A stretch of 64,000 nt of DNA from NCBI RefSeq assembly GCF_014267175.1, contig NZ_JACMTR010000002.1, forward strand, positions 5,543,501 through 5,607,500, given 5' to 3'. Each line of letters opens with the position of its first letter. The first letter of the stretch is position 1. Positions 51,537-57,826 of this stretch are shown in pieces. The position numbers and the translations under genes are program-made. The notes below the pieces were generated by a model. That model ran no database searches. It saw only the letters and a list, made by a program, of their open reading frames with translations, and was not told the DNA's origin. Source of the DNA: Pseudonocardia sp. C8 (GTDB taxonomy: Bacteria > Actinomycetota > Actinomycetes > Mycobacteriales > Pseudonocardiaceae).

Positions 51537-52364
51537 GTGCTGATCGGGATGTCGTTCGCCGTGCTGGCGATGCTGTGCAGCACGATCGCGGCGATCCTCC
51601 AGGCCGACGCGGCGCAGCAGGGCGGCCGGGTCAGCACGGTGCTCGCCCGGCCCCGCTTCGTCGGCGGGCTCGCGATGGACATCGTCACCTGGCTCTGCAT
51701 GGTCGTCGCGCTGCAGTTCGTCCCGATCTTCGCGGTGCAGGCGACGCTGGCCGGTGCGATCGCGATGACCGCCCTCTACGCCCGGTACGCCCGCGGCGAG
51801 TGGCTGCGCCCGGTGCACCGGCTGGCGATCGGCTCCAGCATGATCGGGCTCGCCCTCGTCGCCGGCAGCGCCGGGGCCGAGCGCAAGGACGCCATGTCCT
51901 CCGGGCACTGGACGATCGTCACCGTGCTCGTCGCGGCACTGGTCCTGTTCATGGCGGCGACGCTGGCGACCAACCGGGTGACCCGGCCCTGGCCCTCGGC
52001 GTTGCTCGCCGGGCTCGGCCTCGGCGGCGGCGCGGTCTGCATCCGGGCCATGCACCTCACCGACGGTGTCACGGTGTCCGGGGTGCTCGCCGACCCGCTG
52101 ATCTACGTGCTGGCCGGCATGGCGCTCACCGGGCTCTACAACTACGCACGCGCGCTGCAGCTCGGCGACGTCGCGACCGTCACCGCGCTCTACATGGTGG
52201 TGCAGGTGGTCGTGCCGGGCATGGTCGGCATCACGCTGCTCGACGACACCGTGCGGCCCGGGTTCACCTGGATGCTCCTCCTCGGCCTGGCCCTGGTCGT
52301 CTACGGCACCTCGATCCTGGCCCGTCGCCGTTCGGTCAAGCGGACCTCGCCCCGGGTGTCCTAA
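51537..52364 (+). CDS. DMT-superfamily (EamA-like) membrane protein
   Basis: The 275-aa protein has about nine hydrophobic segments: FAVLAMLCSTIAAILQADAA at the N-terminus, MDIVTWLCMVVALQFVPIFA, a paired repeat in the second half (YVLAGMALTGLYNYARALQL, VTALYMVVQVVVPGMVGITL) and a short basic C-terminus. This fits a drug/metabolite-transporter or related permease with no known substrate. Its TAA stop is also the first three bases of the likely -10 element (TAACGT) of the downstream hydrolase gene. Confidence 0.8.
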   Translation: MLIGMSFAVLAMLCSTIAAILQADAAQQGGRVSTVLARPRFVGGLAMDIVTWLCMVVALQFVPIFAVQATLAGAIAMTALYARYARGEWLRPVHRLAIGSSMIGLALVAGSAGAERKDAMSSGHWTIVTVLVAALVLFMAATLATNRVTRPWPSALLAGLGLGGGAVCIRAMHLTDGVTVSGVLADPLIYVLAGMALTGLYNYARALQLGDVATVTALYMVVQVVVPGMVGITLLDDTVRPGFTWMLLLGLALVVYGTSILARRRSVKRTSPRVS

Positions 52365-52373
52365 CGTTCTGGC

Positions 52374-53096
52374 ATGCCGACTTTCCAGCGCCCCGGCGTC
52401 ACCCTGCACTACGAGGAGCACGGCTCCGGCTTCCCGGTGCTGCTGATCGCGCCCGGCGGGCTGCGGTCGACCATCGCGGCCTGGGACAAGGCTCCGTGGA
52501 ACCCGGTCGACCACCTCGCCGACCGCTATCGCGTCATCGCGATGGACCAGCGCAATGCCGGCTCCTCGGTCGGCGAGGTGCACGGAACCGACGGCTGGTC
52601 CACCTACACCGCCGACCAGCTCGCGTTGCTGGACCACCTCGGCGTCGACGAGTTCGCGGTGCTCGGCATGTGCATCGGCGGCTCCTACATCGCGAGCCTG
52701 CTGGCCACCTCCCAGGATCGGATCCGGGCCGCCGTGACGCTGCAGCCGATCGGCCGGGCGGACAACCAGCACCGCTTCGAGGAGATGTTCGACGGCTGGC
52801 GGGCCGAGATCGCCGCCGACCACCCCGAGGCCTCCGACGACGACTGGGCGTCGTTCAAGGCCAACATGTACGGCGGTGGCGGGATGCTGTTCTCGGTCCC
52901 CGACGAGGCGCTGGCCCGGTTCACCACGCCGTGGCTGGTCCTGATGGGCGGCGACGAGTTCCACCCGGAGCAGGTGTCCCGGCGGCTCGTCGAGCTTGCA
53001 CCCGGTGCCGAGCTCGTCGAGCGGTGGAAGGCCGACGAGTACGTCGCGGACGGCAAGGCCGCCGTCGACACCTTCCTGGCGAAGCACCTGGTCTGA
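52374..53096 (+). CDS. Alpha/beta hydrolase with a Cys in the nucleophile elbow
   Basis: The 240-aa protein has the alpha/beta hydrolase layout: LIAPGGLRSTIAAW (oxyanion region), RVIAMDQRNAGSS, the nucleophile elbow VLGMCIGGSYIASL with Cys100 in place of Ser, LVLMGGDEFHPEQV (acid) and a C-terminal region. GxCxGG elbows occur in dienelactone hydrolase-type enzymes. A hydrolase acting on an ester or lactone is likely; the substrate is unknown. ATG 52374 is preceded by TAACGT (52362-52367), 6 nt away and overlapping the upstream stop, so the transcript is probably leaderless. Confidence 0.87.
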   Translation: MPTFQRPGVTLHYEEHGSGFPVLLIAPGGLRSTIAAWDKAPWNPVDHLADRYRVIAMDQRNAGSSVGEVHGTDGWSTYTADQLALLDHLGVDEFAVLGMCIGGSYIASLLATSQDRIRAAVTLQPIGRADNQHRFEEMFDGWRAEIAADHPEASDDDWASFKANMYGGGGMLFSVPDEALARFTTPWLVLMGGDEFHPEQVSRRLVELAPGAELVERWKADEYVADGKAAVDTFLAKHLV

Positions 53097-53139
53097 TTCC
53101 TCCACGACCCGGCACACCGGGCCCGGCACGATGGGCGGC

Positions 53140-53475
53140 ATGAACTGGGACGACGTCGTGCGTATCGCGTCCGCGCTACCGGAGGTCGAGGAGTCGACCT
53201 GGTTCCGTACCCCGTCGCTCAAGGTCCGGGGCAAGGGCTTCGCCCGGCTGCGCACCGAGGCCGAGGGCCTGCTCGTGCTGATGTGCTCGCTCGAGGAGAA
53301 GGAGGCGCTCCTGGCCTCCGGTGACCCCGCGTTCACCACCACCCCGCACTACGACGGCTACGGCGCGATCCTCGTCGACCTCGACCGGATCGACCCGCAG
53401 CAGCTCGCCGAGCTCGTCGAGGAGGCGTGGCGGCGGAAGGCTCCGGCCACGGTCCGCCGGAAGCACGACACGTGA
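53140..53475 (+). CDS. MmcQ/YjbR-family protein
   Basis: The 111-aa protein matches the YjbR fold: NWDDVVRIASALPEVEESTW, FRTPSLKVRGKGFARLR, PHYDGYGAILVDLDRIDPQQ and ELVEEAWRRKAPATVRRK. Family members were annotated as DNA-binding from structure, without a proven function. ATG 53140 or ATG 53131 starts it. It lies between the hydrolase and the PPOX protein in the same direction. Confidence 0.88.
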   Translation: MNWDDVVRIASALPEVEESTWFRTPSLKVRGKGFARLRTEAEGLLVLMCSLEEKEALLASGDPAFTTTPHYDGYGAILVDLDRIDPQQLAELVEEAWRRKAPATVRRKHDT

Positions 53476-53530
53476 CCGGGTCTCGCCGTACCGGCGACAA
53501 CCGTGGCCCCGGCTGCCTACCGTGGGTGCC

Positions 53531-54169
53531 ATGACCAGCGCACCGGACCGTACGGCGACCGAGATCCGCACGCTCGCCGACCTGCAGGAGATCACCGGGG
53601 AGCCGATGGCCTCGGCGATCGCGAAGGAACGCGACCGCATCGGGCCGCTGCACCGCGAGTGGCTGGCGGTGTCCCGGTTCCTGCTGCTGGCGACCTCCGG
53701 TGCCGACGGCACCTGCGACGTCTCGCCGAAGGGCGACCCGGCGGGCTTCGTGCACGTCCTCGACGACCGCACGGTCGTGGTCCCGGAGCGCCCCGGCAAC
53801 GGGCGCGTCGACGGCTGGCGCAACGTCCTGGAGAACCCGCACGTCGGGTTGATCTTCCTGGTCCCCGGCCGCACCGACACGCTCCGGATCAACGGCCGGG
53901 CCCGCCTCGTCCGGGACGCGGACTACTTCGACGCGCTCGCGGTGAAGGGGCGCCGCCCGCTGCTCGCCTGCGAGGTGGCCGTCGACCAGGTGTTCTTCCA
54001 CTGCCCCAAGGCGTTCATGCGCTCCGAGCTGTGGAACGCGGAGACCTGGCCGGCGAAGGACAGGTTGCCGTCGATCGCCGTCATCGCGAAGGAGCTTGCC
54101 CGGCCCGACGAGCCGCTGGAACGGATCGAGGAGTACTACGGCCCGTCCTACGCCGACCGGCTCTACTGA
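53531..54169 (+). CDS. PPOX-type FMN flavoprotein, MSMEG_1061-like
   Basis: The 212-aa protein is a split-barrel FMN-binding protein of the pyridoxamine-phosphate-oxidase superfamily. HREWLAVSRFLLLATSGADG, CDVSPKGDPAGFVHVLDD and TLRINGRARLVRDADYFD are typical of the MSMEG_1061 subgroup, and FHCPKAFMRSELWN near the C-terminus is also characteristic. It probably binds FMN and reduces or senses an unknown substrate. TACCGT (53518-53523) lies 7 nt before the ATG with no Shine-Dalgarno. Confidence 0.87.
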   Translation: MTSAPDRTATEIRTLADLQEITGEPMASAIAKERDRIGPLHREWLAVSRFLLLATSGADGTCDVSPKGDPAGFVHVLDDRTVVVPERPGNGRVDGWRNVLENPHVGLIFLVPGRTDTLRINGRARLVRDADYFDALAVKGRRPLLACEVAVDQVFFHCPKAFMRSELWNAETWPAKDRLPSIAVIAKELARPDEPLERIEEYYGPSYADRLY

Positions 54170-54234
54170 GCCCGGCGGCAGGGTCACGCAGATTACATCG
54201 AAACCGCTGGTCAGTCGGTGAACAATGGGATCAC

Positions 54235-54597
54235 GTGAGCACCCCTGTCCCGCCGATGCGGCGGTCCCTGCGCGCCCTGCTGTACGCCGTCCTGACTGCA
54301 CTCGCGATCCCGGTCGCGCTCGCGGTGGGCGCCGCGCTGCCGCCGTCCGCGGCGGTGTCCGGCATCGTGCTCGCGGTGTTCGTCGGCGCGGTGGTCCGCA
54401 CGCTGTCCTGGGTGGCCGGGACGCCCGGGGGTGACCGGGCGACCGCGCTCGCGGTGGCGGCCGGGCTGGGTGCCGGGGCGGCGGTCGTCGTCCTGGGGGC
54501 GTTCGCCGTCATGGCCGGGCCGGTGGCGCTGCTGCTGGTCCCGGTGGTGACAGCCGCCGGTGTCGTGATGTGGTGGGCCGGGCGGCCGGCCGTCTGA
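54235..54597 (+). CDS. Small membrane protein, 120 aa
   Basis: Four hydrophobic segments are visible (ALLYAVLTALAIPVALAVGA, VSGIVLAVFVGAVVRTLSWV, an Ala/Gly-rich helix, and MAGPVALLLVPVVTAAGVVM). GTG 54235 is preceded by AACAAT and no clear Shine-Dalgarno. No family is recognised. It is followed by a long hairpin. Confidence 0.65.
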   Translation: MSTPVPPMRRSLRALLYAVLTALAIPVALAVGAALPPSAAVSGIVLAVFVGAVVRTLSWVAGTPGGDRATALAVAAGLGAGAAVVVLGAFAVMAGPVALLLVPVVTAAGVVMWWAGRPAV

Positions 54598-54629
54598 GCC
54601 CGCGGCCTGCAGGGACCCCTGATCCTTCC

Positions 54630-54678
54630 CACGAGCGGGCCGTTCGTGGGAAGGAGCTCGACGAACGGCCCGCTCGTG
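54630..54678. repeat. 18-bp-stem hairpin, probable terminator and dispersed repeat
   Basis: CACGAGCGGGCCGTTCGT (54630-54647) pairs exactly with ACGAACGGCCCGCTCGTG (54661-54678) around a 13-nt loop. It follows a plus-strand gene and faces the leftward tRNA, so it may stop transcription from both sides. The same arm core CACGAGCGGGCC occurs inside a coding gene at 61569. Confidence 0.8.
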
Positions 54679-54753
54679 TCAGGCGCTGCCCCGGCAATGA
54701 CCGTCCGGCGATTTCGATCGACCACCGGCCGCGCGCCCGCCCAGGCCGAACGA

Positions 54754-54788
54754 CGAAGGCCCAGGTCCCTGCGGGACCTGGGCCTTCG
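54754..54788 (-). terminator. Perfect 16-bp hairpin terminator after tRNA-Gly
   Basis: CGAAGGCCCAGGTCCC (54754-54769) pairs exactly with GGGACCTGGGCCTTCG (54773-54788) with a 3-nt loop, 7 nt beyond the 3' end of the leftward tRNA. Confidence 0.9.
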
Positions 54789-54795
54789 GTATGCG

Positions 54796-54866
54796 AGCGG
54801 ATGACGGGAATCGAACCCGCGTATTCAGCTTGGGAAGCTGATGTTCTACCATTGAACTACATCCGC
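54796..54866 (-). tRNA. tRNA-Gly, anticodon CCC
   Basis: The minus strand folds as a 71-nt cloverleaf: acceptor stem GCGGATG pairing with the 3' CATCCGC, D-arm with AATGGTAGA, anticodon loop TTCCCAA closed by TCAGC/GCTGA giving anticodon CCC, and T-arm GCGGGTTCGATTCCCGT. The discriminator base is T and no CCA is encoded. A strong hairpin terminator follows. A glycine tRNA is also found near dcd in mycobacteria. Confidence 0.95.
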
Positions 54867-55031
54867 ATGGCGTGAGATCACTTTAGCAGCCCGGTGCGAC
54901 CCGCTCGCCAGGGGTCACCCATCGTCCGGTCGTCGCAGGAACCGACCACCCGGCGCGGGTTCCTCGACCGGTCCGCAACCCGCGGAGGACACTCGCTCCC
55001 GTCGGTCAGCTCCGCGACCGGAAGGGACCAG

Positions 55032-56201
55032 ATGAGCGCGTTCGAGCCGCTGACGGGCGGTGATGCCGCCGCGTTCCCGGAGCACGAGCACGATGTCCTC
55101 ATCGTCGCCGGGAGCCGTCCCGAGGTCGCGCGGCTCGCGCCCGTCGCGGCGGCCGTCGCCGCCGCCGACCGGATCCGCGGGATCACCGTCGCCACCGGGC
55201 CAGACCCGATGGCCGTGCACGAGGCGTTCGAGGCGCTCGGTGTGCCGGCCGACATCACGGTCCTGCTGCCCGGCGGGGTCGGGCCGGGCATGGCCGACGT
55301 CGTCGCGGCCCTGCTGACCCGCCTGGACCGGCTGATGGTCGACCAGGACCCGTCCGCGGTGCTGGTCCACGGCGGCGGCACGGCCGCCGCGGTCGCGGCG
55401 AGCGTCGCGTTCTGGCGCCGGATCCCGATCGTCCACATGCAGGCCGGCATGGCGACCGACGACCTGCTGTGCCCGTTCCCGCAGGAGGCACACCGCCGGG
55501 TGATCGGCCAGCTGGCCTCGCTGTTCCTCACGACGAGCGGTGCCGCGCTCGGCAGCCCGCTCGGCCCGAACGTGCTCACCATCGGCGACACGATCAACTC
55601 GCTGCCCGGGCCGTCGGATCCCGTCTGCGCCGAGGTGCTGCAGCGGGTGCACGCCGAGCGCCGCAGGCTGGTGCTGGTCGACCTGGAACGGCCGTCGTCG
55701 TGGCCGGTGCTCGACGGGATCGCCGACCTGCTCGAGCGCTACCCGCGGGTCGAGTTCGTCGTGACGGGACCGCTCGTCGCCGGGGAACCGGCCCGGTCGC
55801 CGGCCCGGCACCCGCGGGTGGCCGTCGTCCCCGAGCTGAGCCTGCCCGACGAGCTGGCCGTGCTGGCCGCCGCGACCGTCCTGGTCAGCGATGACCACGA
55901 GCTCGTCGCCGACGCACCCGGCCTGGGCACCCTGGCCGTGCGGGTCGACGGGCCGAACATCCCGCAGCCGGGCGACTCGATCCGCAGCATCGCCGCGCAG
56001 GATGCGGCCACCGCCGTCGCGCAGGTGATGGACTGCGACCACGGCCGCCGCCCGCCCCCGTCCGACGGTGTCGAGGCCGCCCGCGCCGAGCAGGCGATGG
56101 CCTGGATGTTCGGCCTCTGCAGCTCGCCGCAGCTCCCCGATGACCGCGCCGGCGGCTGCACCTCCGACTCCTCCGACGAGGAGGAGTCGTCGGAGGCATG
56201 A
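55032..56201 (+). CDS. UDP-GlcNAc 2-epimerase-fold protein, catalytic residues lost
   Basis: The 389-aa protein follows WecB over its length: DVLIVAGSRPEVARLAPVAA, AVLVHGGGTAAAVAASVAFW, PIVHMQAGMATDDLLCPFPQ, EAHRRVIGQLASLFLTTSGA and IGDTINSL. The residues aligned with the E. coli catalytic Asp95, Glu117 and Glu131 are Gly115, Gln137 and Gln151 at matching spacing, and the usual HRREN motif is LERPS. It probably no longer epimerises and may bind a nucleotide sugar or act as a glycosyltransferase-fold regulator. It ends with an acidic tail (DSSDEEESSEA). ATG 55032 follows GAAGGGA. Confidence 0.85.
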   Translation: MSAFEPLTGGDAAAFPEHEHDVLIVAGSRPEVARLAPVAAAVAAADRIRGITVATGPDPMAVHEAFEALGVPADITVLLPGGVGPGMADVVAALLTRLDRLMVDQDPSAVLVHGGGTAAAVAASVAFWRRIPIVHMQAGMATDDLLCPFPQEAHRRVIGQLASLFLTTSGAALGSPLGPNVLTIGDTINSLPGPSDPVCAEVLQRVHAERRRLVLVDLERPSSWPVLDGIADLLERYPRVEFVVTGPLVAGEPARSPARHPRVAVVPELSLPDELAVLAAATVLVSDDHELVADAPGLGTLAVRVDGPNIPQPGDSIRSIAAQDAATAVAQVMDCDHGRRPPPSDGVEAARAEQAMAWMFGLCSSPQLPDDRAGGCTSDSSDEEESSEA

Positions 56202-56224
56202 CGCCCGCTCGCTAGGGTGTCCGG

Positions 56225-56809
56225 GTGCTGCTCTCCGACGGCGACCTGCGCAAGGAGATCGAGTCCGGCCGGCTCGTGCTCGACCCGTGGGACGTCGAGA
56301 TGCTCCAGCCGTCCAGCGTCGACGTCCGGCTGGACCGGTACTTCCGGGTCTTCCAGAACTCCCGCTACACGCACATCGACCCGGCCCAGCAGCAGGACGA
56401 GCTGACCACCCCGGTCGAGACCCCGGACGGCGAGTCGTTCGTGCTGCACCCGGGCGAGTTCGTGCTCGGGTCGACGTTCGAGCGGGTCGGGCTGCCCGAC
56501 GACCTCGCCGGACGGCTGGAGGGCAAGAGCTCGCTCGGCCGGCTGGGTCTGCTCACCCACTCCACCGCGGGGTTCATCGACCCCGGCTTCACCGGGCACA
56601 TCACCCTCGAGCTCTCGAACGTGGCGAACCTGCCGATCACCCTCTGGCCCGGGATGAAGATCGGCCAGCTGTGCCTGTTCCGGCTGTCCAGCCCGGCCGA
56701 GCGGCCGTACGGCAGCGAGGGCGTCGGCTCCCGCTACCAGGGCCAGCGCGGGCCCACGCCGTCGCGGGCGTTCCGCAGCTTCCACCGGACGGACACCCGC
56801 CGGATCTGA
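56225..56809 (+). CDS. dcd: dCTP deaminase (dUMP-forming type possible)
   Basis: The 194-aa protein matches Dcd: [58 protein letters not shown] with the catalytic Glu/Ser region, [15 protein letters not shown] and the C-terminal [11 protein letters not shown]. In actinobacteria such as M. tuberculosis, Dcd is bifunctional and turns dCTP into dUMP directly, feeding thymidylate synthesis. GTG 56225 has TAGGGT (56213-56218) 6 nt upstream and no Shine-Dalgarno, so it is probably leaderless. The tRNA-Gly lies upstream. Confidence 0.96.
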   Translation: MLLSDGDLRKEIESGRLVLDPWDVEMLQPSSVDVRLDRYFRVFQNSRYTHIDPAQQQDELTTPVETPDGESFVLHPGEFVLGSTFERVGLPDDLAGRLEGKSSLGRLGLLTHSTAGFIDPGFTGHITLELSNVANLPITLWPGMKIGQLCLFRLSSPAERPYGSEGVGSRYQGQRGPTPSRAFRSFHRTDTRRI

Positions 56810-56845
56810 CCCGGTCCCGAGGCACGCTGGCTACCCTGGTCGGCG

Positions 56846-57760
56846 ATGGACGCCGACCGCAGCTCATCGGAGCACGCCGACCCGTGGGCGACCGGGCGGC
56901 GCCGCCCCGAGCCCCCCGACCGGGCGGCGTCGCCGGACGACGACACGGACCCCTGGAAGCACTGGCGCCGGCTCCGGCCGCGCAGCATCCGCGGCGCGAG
57001 CGCGCTCGGCCTCGCCGGCGCGGCGGTCCTGCTGTTCCCGTTCCTCGACGACCCCGACCGCTGGTGGATCCCGGCCGGGCTGGGTCTCGGGACGCTCGTC
57101 CTGCTCGCGTTGCTGCGGCTCGACCGGCTGCTGAACGGCTGGGCGCCGCACGTCGCGGGCGTGGTCCTGGTCGGCGCGCTGGTCCAGGGGACCGCGCGGA
57201 ACCCGTGGGCGTGGGGGCTCGCGCTCGGGGTGGGCGTGGTCGTCGCCGGGCTGCTCCTGCTGCCCCGCTGGAAGGTGCTCGCGGTCGGCGCAGCGCTGCT
57301 GGCGGCCTCGGGAATCGGCTACACCTTCCGCTCGGTGGAGCTGGCCGAGGAACGGGCCCGGGTCGACGCCCAGGCCGGCGCCCAGATGCGGGCCGCGCTC
57401 GGGGTCGACCGCCCGCAGCTCGCGCTGGTCGCGCTGGACACCGGCGTGGCCGGCGGGAACCCCGCCCGGGTCTGCCGGGTCGCCCAGGACCCGGCGATCG
57501 ACCAGCTGCGGGCCGCCACCGGCGCGGCGACCTGCGAGGACGCCGTCGCCGTCCTGCACTCCCGGGTCCCGCCCCGCGCGGAGATCACCCGTCCGGACCG
57601 GGAGTCCGAGCCGGACGTCCCGCCCGGCGGCACCCTCACCGTCGACGGCTGCGGCTCGGCCTGGGGCGCGGCTGCCGGACGGGAGCTGGGCCGGGTCGTG
57701 CTGACCCGCACCGACGCCGCCACACCGACGTACCAGGTCAGCGGGTTCGCCCCCTGCTGA
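56846..57760 (+). CDS. Hypothetical membrane protein, 304 aa
   Basis: After a charged N-terminus (~60 residues) the protein has four hydrophobic helices (ALGLAGAAVLLFPFL, WIPAGLGLGTLVLLALLRL, HVAGVVLVGALVQGTA, LALGVGVVVAGLLLLPRW) and VLAVGAALLAASGIGYTF. The remaining ~150 residues are outside or soluble: ALVALDTGVAGGNPARVCRV and a Cys in GAATCEDAVAVLHSRV suggest a small disulfide-containing domain. No family is recognised. TACCCT (56832-56837) is 8 nt before the ATG, again a leaderless pattern. Confidence 0.72.
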   Translation: MDADRSSSEHADPWATGRRRPEPPDRAASPDDDTDPWKHWRRLRPRSIRGASALGLAGAAVLLFPFLDDPDRWWIPAGLGLGTLVLLALLRLDRLLNGWAPHVAGVVLVGALVQGTARNPWAWGLALGVGVVVAGLLLLPRWKVLAVGAALLAASGIGYTFRSVELAEERARVDAQAGAQMRAALGVDRPQLALVALDTGVAGGNPARVCRVAQDPAIDQLRAATGAATCEDAVAVLHSRVPPRAEITRPDRESEPDVPPGGTLTVDGCGSAWGAAAGRELGRVVLTRTDAATPTYQVSGFAPC

Positions 57761-57767
57761 AATCGGG

Positions 57768-57814
57768 ACTCATGGAGCTTTGGTCCCGTGGCACGGGACC
57801 AAAGCTCCATGAGT
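57768..57814. terminator. Perfect 23-bp inverted repeat between convergent genes
   Basis: ACTCATGGAGCTTTGGTCCC plus GTG (57768-57790) is exactly complementary to 57792-57814, with a single base at the centre. It lies between the stops of two convergent genes and should terminate both. Confidence 0.88.
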
Positions 57815-57826
57815 GTGAGCTGGGGG

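Noticed and set aside
54570..54875. Plus-strand frame ending MTGIEPAYSAWEADVLPLNYIRMA
   Set aside because: The end is the antisense translation of the tRNA-Gly gene, a well-known false prediction, and the rest spans the hairpins.
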